In this document: positions 7,085 to 15,080 of the stretch, piece by piece
Layout of the letters: every line of letters begins with the position of its first letter
Position numbering within the stretch: the stretch's first letter is position 1
NCBI GenBank assembly: GCA_964347345.1
Contig: CAYFYB010000003.1
Span: forward strand, 1 to 64,000
Source: JAJISG01 sp964347345
Lineage (GTDB): Archaea; Thermoplasmatota; Thermoplasmata; RBG-16-68-12; JAJISG01
Direction: 5' to 3'
DNA length: 64,000 nt
Position numbers and translations under genes: made by a program
Notes under the pieces: model-generated
The model's database searches: none
Told to the model about the DNA's origin: nothing
Seen by the model: only the letters and a program-made list of their open reading frames with translations

Positions 7085-9489
7085 TGGTTCGGCGATTCAC
7101 AGTCTTGTCCCTCATTGTCCTGCTGCTCTTGGCGGCCTTCGTAACGGGGCTCACGCCGGTGGGAACCGTAGCGGCCGCGGCCTCCCCTGCCAAGCAGAAG
7201 GTGGTCTACTTCCAGAACGCCACAAAGACCATCGGAGGAAGCTCCGAATTCATCATGAACACAATGCTCCCCACGATGGATGAGCGCGTGGAGCAGTTCA
7301 CCAGCGCCAGCGTCACCTTCGGCTGGTTCCTGGATCCGCCTTTGGCCGGCGATCTGGTCCTGAACGGGACGGCCACGGCACACCTTTGGATGCGATTGCT
7401 GGACGCTAAGGGAGCGGGGACGACTCAGGTCACCTTGGGGCTGGGATTGTACTCCCACCACAACGGTAGTACAGTCGTCATCCTCGACGAGACGGCGGTG
7501 GCCAACAAGAAGACCCACGGCTTTGTAACCTCCCACTTCTCGGAGTATGAGGTCTCGGGACAGATTACGGAAGTCGTGGTGGCGGCCGGGGCCCGACTGG
7601 AGGTTCGCCTCCTTATCGATAGCAACGAAGCCGTCACGAAGCGGATTGCCTGGGGGAGCGACGACTTCCGGAGCCGGGTGCAGTTCCCGGCGGCCACTCG
7701 CATAGCCGTTGACCAGATTCGCGCCTTCAACACCACGGGGGACCTGCCAGCCTTCTTCGACCCCAACGATAACATCACCATCAACGCCACTATCGTCGAC
7801 CCCTTCGGGGGCTATGACATCGTCTGGGTGAACATGACCTTGGAGGCCCCCGATGGAAGCCTTCTCTTCGACAGGGAGCCCATGGCGAGAACCACGGGCA
7901 ACGACACATCATATGCGAGTACCTTTGAGCTGAACTGGCCCGATATACCCAAGGTCAAGGGTACCTACAACATGACTGTTCAGGCCGTGGACAAGACTGG
8001 CTTCCACTACCGGTTCCCCGACCGTCCCGGCGACGAGACGTTCGGTGACCACTTGGAGTCCCTGACAGTGCTCTTGGCCGTTGGCGAAATCATCTGGGTG
8101 AATTTCCTCCTCTTGGACGGAAGGAACCGGCCCTTGGATGGCGCTCGGTTGGAGCTATGGGACGCCACCATCCTGGCTGCCTCAGGCATCTCCAACGAAA
8201 CCGGCCGGCTGAACCTTACTGGCGTACCAGGGCCTGGTGACTACACGGCTCGAGGTTACTGGGAGGACGTCCGAGTCCTCGATCAGACCGTCAACGTGCC
8301 AGGCATCGTCGATGAGGACGAGGCCATCACCTTGACCCTGGGGGTGTACGATCCCATCCTCCGGGTGGTGGACGATGCGCGGCTCCCGCTGGGAGATGCC
8401 ACAGTCTTTCTGACTCATCCCAATGGGACGGTCCTGGCCGAACCCGTGAGCACCGACGCCCAGGGCGATATCGCTCTCACCAGGGCACCCACGGGTACCT
8501 ACACCCTGCGGATCATCTGGTCCGGGGTCACTGTGGGCGTCAAGGCGGTGGTCGTCGCTTCCAACGACGTCCACTTGGTGGTCGCAGACGTCTTCTACCT
8601 CCGTCTCAGGGCGTTGGACCAGGACGGTCGAGCAGTGGCCGGTGTCCACATCACGGTGACCGACGTGAGCCGGGCTCTCATCGCCGACTCTCAGTTGTCG
8701 GACGCCGAGGGATCCATGGTCTCGCGCCTGCCCAAAGCCACCTACCGGGTCGAGGCCAACTGGTTGGGGGCCGGTGTAGGCTCTATTGATGCCATCGCTC
8801 TGACGGCGAACCAGACCGTGGACCTAAGTCTGGCCATCTTCGCAGTGAGCCTCACGATGACGGACCAGCAGGAAATTCCTTTGGAAGGGGCCACGGTGGA
8901 GGTCACCTTCGAGGGCTTCAAGGCGGGAGGTACGACGGACGCTTCTGGGCGGTTGTCCCTACAGATGCCCGGCGGCGATGTGTCCCTGAAGGTATGGTGG
9001 AAGGACGTCCTGGTGTTCGAGGGGTCCAAGACGGTTGCCTCTAGTAGCGTGGCCCACACCATCCAGACCCAGGTTTACCACATTCCCGTCAAGGCCGTTG
9101 ACAAGGACGGGAACCCCCTGGCTGGTGTGTCTCTCACCCTCTACAGAGAAGGGGTCCCCGTGGACGGTGGTATCACGGGTGTTGACGGCATCTACACCTT
9201 CAGACAGCCTGTGGGAAGCTACACCGTCGTGGCCAAGCTGGACACTACTTACCTATTGTCGGATATCGACCAGACCGCGGAGGTCTCCTTCAGCCTGCCC
9301 ACGGATCAGCCCGTAGAGGTAAGATTTGCCGAGTTCGCTCCGCCATTCACGGGGACTACTCTCTTCCCCGTCACCTTGGGGATCGTCGGGCTGATAGCAG
9401 TCCTGGGCTTCCTAGTCTTCCGATGGAAGAGACGTGGCGGAGGAAGGCAACCGGAGCCCCCGGAACCCCCGAGGCTACCGGAGTCCTGA
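7084..9489 (+). CDS. large surface protein, paralogue of the preceding gene
   Basis: 801 residues with the same plan as the upstream gene: signal peptide (residues ~8-30), N-terminal domain sharing FxxWFLDPPLAGDLxLNGT-type and DPFGGYDIxWVN motifs with it, then about five Carboxypeptidase-regulatory-like beta repeats. It ends in a TM helix (LGIVGLIAVLGFLVF) and a cytoplasmic basic/proline tail ending PEPPRLPES. Sequons are frequent. The ATG overlaps the previous stop by one base, so the two are translationally coupled and probably made in fixed proportion, perhaps as subunits of one surface structure. The proline tail abuts debris of a subtilase gene, so the original 3' end may have been altered. 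Confidence 0.82.
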   Translation: MVRRFTVLSLIVLLLLAAFVTGLTPVGTVAAAASPAKQKVVYFQNATKTIGGSSEFIMNTMLPTMDERVEQFTSASVTFGWFLDPPLAGDLVLNGTATAHLWMRLLDAKGAGTTQVTLGLGLYSHHNGSTVVILDETAVANKKTHGFVTSHFSEYEVSGQITEVVVAAGARLEVRLLIDSNEAVTKRIAWGSDDFRSRVQFPAATRIAVDQIRAFNTTGDLPAFFDPNDNITINATIVDPFGGYDIVWVNMTLEAPDGSLLFDREPMARTTGNDTSYASTFELNWPDIPKVKGTYNMTVQAVDKTGFHYRFPDRPGDETFGDHLESLTVLLAVGEIIWVNFLLLDGRNRPLDGARLELWDATILAASGISNETGRLNLTGVPGPGDYTARGYWEDVRVLDQTVNVPGIVDEDEAITLTLGVYDPILRVVDDARLPLGDATVFLTHPNGTVLAEPVSTDAQGDIALTRAPTGTYTLRIIWSGVTVGVKAVVVASNDVHLVVADVFYLRLRALDQDGRAVAGVHITVTDVSRALIADSQLSDAEGSMVSRLPKATYRVEANWLGAGVGSIDAIALTANQTVDLSLAIFAVSLTMTDQQEIPLEGATVEVTFEGFKAGGTTDASGRLSLQMPGGDVSLKVWWKDVLVFEGSKTVASSSVAHTIQTQVYHIPVKAVDKDGNPLAGVSLTLYREGVPVDGGITGVDGIYTFRQPVGSYTVVAKLDTTYLLSDIDQTAEVSFSLPTDQPVEVRFAEFAPPFTGTTLFPVTLGIVGLIAVLGFLVFRWKRRGGGRQPEPPEPPRLPES

Positions 9490-9524
9490 GACTCTACGTG
9501 TCAGTCCCACCTGGACAACCATCG

Positions 9525-9843
9525 CCCAGCGCCCTTCAGGGTAGGACAGACCCCAACAAGAAGCCAGAGGTGGTGGCTCCAGGCGTCGATCTGGTGACCA
9601 CGGGCCTCTAGCCCAGTATGTGAAGGTTTCGGGAACCTCCGCCGCAGCGGCCGTGGTTACCGCCCTTCTAGCTCTCGTCCTTCAGGGAAACCCATCCTTA
9701 GGGCCCCATATTCGTCCAGCGCCATCCTCGAGCTAAAGACGACGCTCATGGAAACGGCTCGCGAGCTCGATGGACCAAACGATCCTCATTACAGCCACTG
9801 CGGTTGGGGACTCACCCAGGGGAACGAGCCTCTTCAAGTGTAG
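9525..9843 (+). pseudogene. degraded subtilisin-family (S8) protease, 3' fragment
   Basis: Three consecutive pieces in different frames spell the C-terminal third of a subtilase. The first (about 9553-9608) reads KKPEVVAPGVDLVTTG. The second (about 9617-9710) reads YVKVSGTSAAAAVVTALLAL, which carries the catalytic-serine motif GTSxA with the usual proline changed to alanine. The third (about 9721-9843) includes ARELDGPNDPHYSHCGWGL. Frameshifts and a TAG at 9609-9611 separate them. The Asp and His catalytic segments are absent. This is therefore a dead remnant between the surface-protein operon and the next repeat promoter. Confidence 0.7.
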
Positions 9844-9867
9844 AGAGTCTCGAAGGCAAACGTCCCA

Positions 9868-9897
9868 TTCGAGGCTTGTGCCAAACTTTACTTAAAG
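9868..9897 (+). promoter_or_regulatory. promoter with the shared 17-bp element, copy 3
   Basis: TTCGAGGCTTGTGCCAA at 9868-9884 is followed, again after 6 bp, by a TATA-like ACTTAAAG at 9890-9897, and the GTG start at 9920 is 30 nt further. The upstream half-site is degenerate here (TCGAAGG at 9850-9856, spacing ~19 rather than 21 bp). Same strand and geometry as copies 1 and 2. Confidence 0.65.
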
Positions 9898-9919
9898 GAC
9901 CCGAGTCAATATCTTCAGC

Positions 9920-11101
9920 GTGAAGATCGGATCTCTCCCCCGAACCATCCAATTCTGGGCCGTCATGGCCTTCGTGTTCCTTATGGTGGGCTCTAGCCTC
10001 GGTCAACTGCCTCCGGAGCCTCCCTTTGGGGAGGAGTGGAGGAACCGAGCCTTGGAGATGGCTCAGAATATGGGGATGTTTGGACCTATATCCTTCGAGG
10101 ATGCCATCCTTCGAGGGGCCTTTGTGGAGGCTGAGGTTGATGTGAACTACGGGGGGCTGTTCTCGTTCCGCATTGTGAGGGATGAAATGCCTACCGAGAT
10201 CTTCGCAGAGGTGGAGGTCGAGGGGGCGATGCAGACGGGAACGTGGAGTCTGGAAGATGGGGGGCTTCCCGCCCTCGTTTTCGAGAGCCCTCAGATGTCC
10301 GTCAGCGTCCACAACGACCCCAGCAGGGCCCTCATCTACCGTTCTACAGAGGGTACCCTTAAGGTCACGTTCAAGGCGGCCCCAGGCGTTTTCATGGTCC
10401 TTCAGAACAACACGGTCCTCGTTGTTGGGACCGGCTTTCGGGGCCAGCTGGCTGCGTCCGGGCCTGGAAGCATCAGCCTGGATCAGAACTCCCTTACGGC
10501 GACCCTTTCCCCGGGTGCTAAGGTCTTCTTCAGAGCCCACCCGGTAGATGGCGAGGGGGCCGTCGGCTCGTGGGCCCAGGCGGCCATTTTCAAGGCCATG
10601 GCACGGGAGAGGCTAGGTGCCGAAGTCTTCCTTGTGGGTCTGGAGGGCGCTGTTATGGAGGACGTGGTCCTGTACTCAGAACTAGCCCTGAGTTCCAGGC
10701 TGGATGCTGAGGGCAGACTACTGGTGACGATCACGCGGGAGTCCGATGCCTCGGCGTTTGGCACCTTCGTAGCAATCAACATGCACCAGGCTATCCTGAA
10801 CGTCACGGCCGTCGACGAGATCGTAGTGGAGTTGGACGGGACTCGCGTCGAGCGAACGGGCAACGTGGACGAACTTGTTGCATCACCCCCCTCCACTCCC
10901 GGACACTACGCTGCCGTGGGAGAGAATGGCCTTTTCTTGCTGGTTTACCTATCCGATCTCTCCATAAGGACCCTCACCATCGGGGTGGAGGCCCTCATAA
11001 AGACCCTCACCCTTGAGAGTCTCATTTACGTTGTCTTGGGAGCGGTGGTCACTGCCTTGGCAGCTGTGGCGCTTCTCCGAAGGGCCAAGAGGGAGTGGTG
11101 A
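9920..11101 (+). CDS. exported protein with C-terminal membrane anchor
   Basis: 393 residues from a GTG placed at leaderless distance from its promoter. There is a signal peptide (hydrophobic core ~10-28, ending SSLGQ) and a long beta-rich ectodomain containing repeating short strands such as TVLVVGTGFRGQL and SGPGSISLDQNSL, reminiscent of a right-handed beta solenoid. A C-terminal TM helix is followed by RRAKREW. No catalytic motif is evident. It shares the TTCGAGGCTTGTGCCAA promoter element with the two upstream surface-protein units, so it belongs to the same regulon. No function can be assigned. Confidence 0.75.
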   Translation: MKIGSLPRTIQFWAVMAFVFLMVGSSLGQLPPEPPFGEEWRNRALEMAQNMGMFGPISFEDAILRGAFVEAEVDVNYGGLFSFRIVRDEMPTEIFAEVEVEGAMQTGTWSLEDGGLPALVFESPQMSVSVHNDPSRALIYRSTEGTLKVTFKAAPGVFMVLQNNTVLVVGTGFRGQLAASGPGSISLDQNSLTATLSPGAKVFFRAHPVDGEGAVGSWAQAAIFKAMARERLGAEVFLVGLEGAVMEDVVLYSELALSSRLDAEGRLLVTITRESDASAFGTFVAINMHQAILNVTAVDEIVVELDGTRVERTGNVDELVASPPSTPGHYAAVGENGLFLLVYLSDLSIRTLTIGVEALIKTLTLESLIYVVLGAVVTALAAVALLRRAKREW

Positions 11102-11238
11102 GGTTCCCGGTCTGGGTGGCCAGGGTCGATATATTGAGGGGACGCCTGTTTCTTGGGCGAATGGGACAGATCGAGGGACCTGAACCGTCGGATAATAGCC
11201 CGAGGTCCGCTGGCAGCCACGTCCCCCGCCGCACTAGT

Positions 11239-11266
11239 TTTAAATAGGCCCAGATAAATCGGGCCT
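11239..11266 (+). promoter_or_regulatory. ftsZ promoter with palindrome just downstream of TATA
   Basis: The TATA box TTTAAATA at 11239-11246 is followed immediately by inverted arms AGGCCC (11246-11251) and GGGCCT (11261-11266) around a 9-nt centre. The palindrome covers the -20 to -1 region, where a bound repressor would block transcription initiation. ATG is at 11287. Confidence 0.5.
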
Positions 11267-11286
11267 CCCCAAGGGATGGGTGCACA

Positions 11287-12399
11287 ATGAGGTCCATTGT
11301 AAACAGAGCCATCGCCAGGTTTGAGGGGACTGCAGGGGGAGAGCCTAGGGGGGCCGTTGACTTTCCCCAGGCGAAGGAGGACGAGGAGCTCAAGAAGATC
11401 GTTGCCTCCCTCAACGTCAGCATAAAGATCGTGGGCTGCGGCGGCGGTGGTTCCAACACCATAAGCAGGCTCTGCGAAGCTGGGATCGTCGGTGCGTATC
11501 CATGCGCCATCAACACTGACGCCAAGCACCTTCTCCACATCACCTCCCCCAAGAAGATTCTCATCGGTCAGAGAATAACCAGGGGCCTGGGAGCGGGGGC
11601 CATACCGGAGGTGGGCGAAAAGGCTGCCAGGGAGAGCGAGGGCGAGATCAGGACTTTCCTCCAGGGCGCCAACGTCGTCTTCATCACCGCCGGTCTGGGC
11701 GGTGGCACGGGAACCGGCAGCGCCCACATCGTCGCCCGGCTGGCCAAGGAAACGGGAGCCCTCGTCATGGGCGTGGTAACCATGCCCTTCGCCGCCGAGG
11801 GTAAGATGCGGCGTGAGAACGCGGACGCTGGGCTGGAGAGGCTGCGTCGCTATTGCGACACCACGGCCGTCGTCGAGAACGACAAGCTGCTGGAGCTGGT
11901 GCCGAAGCTGCCCATCGATGCCGCCTTCAAGGTCGCTGACGAGATCCTCATGCAGAGCATCAAGGGGATGACGGAGATCGTCACCAAGCCCGGGCTCGTC
12001 AACATAGACTTCAGCGACCTCATGACCATCATCGAAGGCGGGGGAGTGGCCATGATAGGCATGGGGGAGGGGGCCGGTGAACCCGACAGGATCGACCTGG
12101 CCATAGAGGAGGCCCTCCAGTCGCCCCTGCTAGGGGAGATTGAGCTGAGCCAGGTGGGGGGCGCCCTGGTAAGGGTCGTCGGCGGCCCTGACCTGTCGGT
12201 CTCGGAGGCGGAGAGGGCGGCGGAGCTGGTCGGTGACATGGTGAACCCCATGGCCCGGATCATATGGGGCTGCTCGGTGGATCCCAGCCTCAGGGATGAC
12301 GTGCGCATCCTAGTGGTCCTCACGGGCGTGCAGGGAGAGCACCTGCTGGGGAAGGAGACCACCCACATCGTGGAGGGAGAGATAGACCTTATCAGGTGA
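11287..12399 (+). CDS. ftsZ: cell-division GTPase FtsZ
   Basis: 370 residues. The tubulin/FtsZ GTPase shows the N-terminal nucleotide motif GCGGGGSNT (around residues 48-56) and the tubulin signature GGGTGTG near residue 138, followed by an FtsZ C-terminal domain ending in a KETTHI...IDLIR tail. An N-terminal extension of about 40 residues precedes the GTPase fold, as in many archaeal FtsZ proteins. FtsZ polymerises at mid-cell to drive division. Whether this is the FtsZ1 or FtsZ2 type cannot be settled by eye. Its own TATA/palindrome promoter lies upstream, and Pop5 follows closely. Confidence 0.95.
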   Translation: MRSIVNRAIARFEGTAGGEPRGAVDFPQAKEDEELKKIVASLNVSIKIVGCGGGGSNTISRLCEAGIVGAYPCAINTDAKHLLHITSPKKILIGQRITRGLGAGAIPEVGEKAARESEGEIRTFLQGANVVFITAGLGGGTGTGSAHIVARLAKETGALVMGVVTMPFAAEGKMRRENADAGLERLRRYCDTTAVVENDKLLELVPKLPIDAAFKVADEILMQSIKGMTEIVTKPGLVNIDFSDLMTIIEGGGVAMIGMGEGAGEPDRIDLAIEEALQSPLLGEIELSQVGGALVRVVGGPDLSVSEAERAAELVGDMVNPMARIIWGCSVDPSLRDDVRILVVLTGVQGEHLLGKETTHIVEGEIDLIR

Positions 12400-12418
12400 G
12401 GCCCCCTTTAGCCCCGGG

Positions 12419-12739
12419 ATTGTCACGGTAGTCAAGGACAGGGTCGGACGGCAACGCTACATTGTCTTCCGGATGGAGGGTGGAGAGGACCTGGAGATGG
12501 GGGAGGTGTTACGCTCTCTCAGGGAGGCTGCCCACTCCTTCCCGGAGGGGTCGCGGCCATGGCTGGTTTCCTTTGAGAGGGGCCTTGGCATCGTGAAGTG
12601 CTCCCACACTGAGAAGGAGGCCGTCATTCAGCTTCTCCTGTCGGTGCAGAGAGTGGGTACCCGAGAAGTCAGGGTGCGAACCTTGGGAACTTCTGGGACC
12701 ATCCGCGGCGCCCGGGAGAAGTACGTGGAATCTGAATGA
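12419..12739 (+). CDS. RNase P protein component Pop5 (Rnp2), non-canonical start
   Basis: The coding frame contains GRQRYIVFRMEG at its N-terminus and GLGIVKCSHTEKEAVIQLLLSV and RTLGTSGTIRGAREKY later, matching archaeal Pop5/Rpp14-family proteins of tRNA 5'-processing RNase P. The only ATG (12473) falls after the first beta strand, so it would truncate the fold. Upstream, no ATG, GTG or TTG exists in frame before the ftsZ stop region; ATT at 12419 is the best candidate. Pop5 often sits in the archaeal exosome superoperon, and psmA follows here, which supports the assignment. The stop is certain; the start is not. Confidence 0.7.
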   Translation: MVTVVKDRVGRQRYIVFRMEGGEDLEMGEVLRSLREAAHSFPEGSRPWLVSFERGLGIVKCSHTEKEAVIQLLLSVQRVGTREVRVRTLGTSGTIRGAREKYVESE

Positions 12740-12777
12740 CCGAGGAGGGAAATGTCCTTGAGTCACTACCTCAAGCT

Positions 12778-12830
12778 GTGGATTGGGATCTGCAGAGGCC
12801 TAAACTGACTTCGCCAAACTCCCAATCCAC
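12778..12830 (+). repeat. perfect 11-bp inverted repeat between pop5 and psmA
   Basis: GTGGATTGGGA (12778-12788) and TCCCAATCCAC (12820-12830) are perfectly complementary around a 31-nt loop. The psmA TATA (GTTTATTA, 12853-12860) follows. The structure could be a processing site, terminator or small RNA; there is no T-tract after it. Confidence 0.5.
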
Positions 12831-12893
12831 TCGTGAGAATGACACCCAGAAGGTTTATTATTTCGGGACTGTTAGTCGGGGCAAGGTGGAACA

Positions 12894-13613
12894 ATGCAAC
12901 CAGGTCAGATGGCCTACGATCGCGCTATCACAGTGTTTTCCCCGGACGGCCGCCTGTTTCAGGTGGAGTACGCCAGGGTAGCCGTGACCAGAGGCGCCAC
13001 CACGGCTGGACTGAAGTTCAAGAATGGTGTCATCCTGCTGGCGGGCAAAGGGGTGAGCAGCCGCCTGATGGAGGCTTCATCCATCGAGAAGATATTCCAG
13101 ATTGATGAGCACATCGGCTGTGCCACCTCAGGCCTCGTGGCTGACGCTCGCGTCCTGGTGGACTACGCGCGGATTGTGGCCCAAATCAACAAGGTGACGT
13201 ACAGGGAGCCCATATCCGTTGACACCCTGGTGAAGAGGGTGTGCGACTACAAACAGAACTACACACAGTACGGGGGGGTGAGGCCCTTCGGGACGGCCCT
13301 CCTAATCGGTGGTGTGGACGACCACGGAGTGCACCTGTACGAGACAGACCCCAGCGGTGCTCTACTCTCCTACAAGGCCGGGAGCATAGGATCGGGAAGC
13401 ACCACCGTCCGGGAGGTCTTCGAGGAGAAGTACGAGGAAGGTATGGATGAGGATGCAGCCATCCTCTTGGGCCTGGAGGCCCTGCAGAAGGCCTCTGAGG
13501 AGAAGCTCAAGTCCGACTCGGTGGAGGTAGGCCTCATGGAGTCTGGTAAGAGGTTCAGAATGCTCACGTTGGAGGAGGTGGACGCCTACCTGCGCAGACT
13601 TAGAGAGACCTAG
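12894..13613 (+). CDS. psmA: 20S proteasome alpha subunit
   Basis: 239 residues with the classic alpha-subunit N-terminus: YDRAITVFSPDGRLFQVEYA followed by GATTAGL and the Ntn-hydrolase core. The alpha ring gates the archaeal proteasome and has no catalytic threonine, as here. It is the head of the SBDS-exosome block, preceded by its own TATA (GTTTATTA at 12853). SBDS begins 8 nt after its stop. Length and sequence are typical and there is nothing anomalous. Confidence 0.97.
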   Translation: MQPGQMAYDRAITVFSPDGRLFQVEYARVAVTRGATTAGLKFKNGVILLAGKGVSSRLMEASSIEKIFQIDEHIGCATSGLVADARVLVDYARIVAQINKVTYREPISVDTLVKRVCDYKQNYTQYGGVRPFGTALLIGGVDDHGVHLYETDPSGALLSYKAGSIGSGSTTVREVFEEKYEEGMDEDAAILLGLEALQKASEEKLKSDSVEVGLMESGKRFRMLTLEEVDAYLRRLRET

Positions 13614-13621
13614 GGGCAGCT

Positions 13622-14347
13622 ATGCCGAAGGAGCTTCGTACCGTTCGAAGGGACGAGATTTTCAAGGAGATGGTGACTGCCCGGCTGGAGCGGGGCGGGG
13701 AGAACTTTGAGATCCTCGTCAAGCCTCAGGCGGTGGAGAGAATCAGGGAGGGCAAGCAGGTAAACCTCGTGGACAGCCTGGCCATCGACGCCATCTTTCG
13801 GGACTTGAAGAAGGGCCTTAGGGCCTCAGAGGAGAGGATGAAGGAGCTCTTCGGCACAGACGACCCGATAAAGGTGGCAGAGACGATCATCAAGAAGGGG
13901 GACATCCACCTCAGCACAGAACAGAGGAGGGCCCTGCAGGAGCTTAAGAGGAAGCAGATCGTCTCTCATATAGCGGCCAACGCCATAAACCCGCAGACGG
14001 GGACCCCCCACCCACCTCAACGTATAGAGGTGGCCATGGAGGAGGCGAAGCTCCACATCGACCCGTTCAGATCGGTGGAGGAGCAAGTGGGCCGTGTCCT
14101 GGAGGCCCTTCGACCCCTGATACCGATAAGGATCGAGAAGGCCAGGATGGCCATCAAGCTGCTCCCCACGGACGTCGGAAGGTGCTATGGTGAGATCCGC
14201 TCCTACGGCACGGTGGAGAAGGAGGAATGGCAGGCCGACGGGTCATGGGTCGGCGTCGTCGAGGTGCCGGCCGGTCTTCAGGGTGAGTTTCTCGACCGTC
14301 TGAACGAGAGAACCCACGGCAACGTCGAAACGAAAATTCTTAAGTAA
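13622..14347 (+). CDS. ribosome maturation protein SBDS/Sdo1
   Basis: 241 residues in the three-domain SBDS arrangement: N-terminal FYSH domain with ERGGENFEILVKP, a central helical domain, and a ferredoxin-like C-terminal domain beginning around IRIEKARMAIKL. In archaea and eukaryotes SBDS helps release the anti-association factor aIF6 from the large ribosomal subunit. Its position between psmA and rrp4 is the conserved archaeal order. The start is ATG 13622, 8 nt after psmA. Confidence 0.96.
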   Translation: MPKELRTVRRDEIFKEMVTARLERGGENFEILVKPQAVERIREGKQVNLVDSLAIDAIFRDLKKGLRASEERMKELFGTDDPIKVAETIIKKGDIHLSTEQRRALQELKRKQIVSHIAANAINPQTGTPHPPQRIEVAMEEAKLHIDPFRSVEEQVGRVLEALRPLIPIRIEKARMAIKLLPTDVGRCYGEIRSYGTVEKEEWQADGSWVGVVEVPAGLQGEFLDRLNERTHGNVETKILK

Positions 14348-14374
14348 GCCGCCCACCTATCAACGCAAAAAAGA

Positions 14375-15064
14375 GTGAGAGTCATGGGTACCCCTGCGAA
14401 ACGGGAGGTTGTAGTTCCTGGTGATGTTCTGGACGCTGGCGGTCTGAAGCCCGGTGTCGGCACGTTCAGCGAGGGAGGGCACATCTACGCAGCCCTACTT
14501 GGCATCAAGCACGAGCGCTCGGGCTACGTCAACGTAATTCCCCTGGGGGGCAGGTACATTCCTCGGCCCGGGGACGCTGTAATCGGCAAAGTTGTGGATG
14601 TGGGCCCGTCCTTCTGGCTGGTCGACATAAACTCCCCCTATCCCGCGCCCCTGCACGTGAACGAGGTCCCCTGGCGGGTCGAGTTCGGCGACACCGTCCG
14701 CTACTTGGACGTGGAGGATGCCATCCTGGCCAAGGTCCTGAACGTGGACGAGACCCGGAGGGTCAGCCTGAGTATGAAGAACCACACGTCAAGGAAGCTG
14801 ACGGGGGGCCAGATCGTGGAGATATCCCACGCCAAGGTCCCGAGGGTCATCGGTAAGAAGGGCAGCATGATAAGCCTCATCAAGGGCCATACCAAGTGCA
14901 GGATGTTCGTTGGTCAGAACGGAAGGATTTGGATTGATGGTGATATAGACGATATGATGCACGCCGTGGCGGCCGTCAGGATGATTGAGGAGCAGGCCCA
15001 GGTGATGGGCCTGACGGAGGCCGTGAAGGCGTTTCTCGAGGGTGTGTACGGTAGGAAGGAGTAA
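14375..15064 (+). CDS. rrp4: exosome RNA-binding cap subunit Rrp4
   Basis: 229 residues with the expected N-terminal beta domain (REVVVPGDVLDAG), an S1 RNA-binding domain (PGDAVIGKVVDVGPSFWLVDI) and a KH domain (AKVPRVIGKKGSMI with the GxxG loop). It forms the RNA-entry cap on the Rrp41-Rrp42 hexamer. Start could be GTG 14375 or ATG 14384; no strong ribosome-binding site decides between them. A TATA-like CTTAAGTA lies about 37 nt before the GTG. Rrp41 follows 16 nt downstream. Confidence 0.95.
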   Translation: MRVMGTPAKREVVVPGDVLDAGGLKPGVGTFSEGGHIYAALLGIKHERSGYVNVIPLGGRYIPRPGDAVIGKVVDVGPSFWLVDINSPYPAPLHVNEVPWRVEFGDTVRYLDVEDAILAKVLNVDETRRVSLSMKNHTSRKLTGGQIVEISHAKVPRVIGKKGSMISLIKGHTKCRMFVGQNGRIWIDGDIDDMMHAVAAVRMIEEQAQVMGLTEAVKAFLEGVYGRKE

Positions 15065-15080
15065 TTTTAGGTGATAATCC

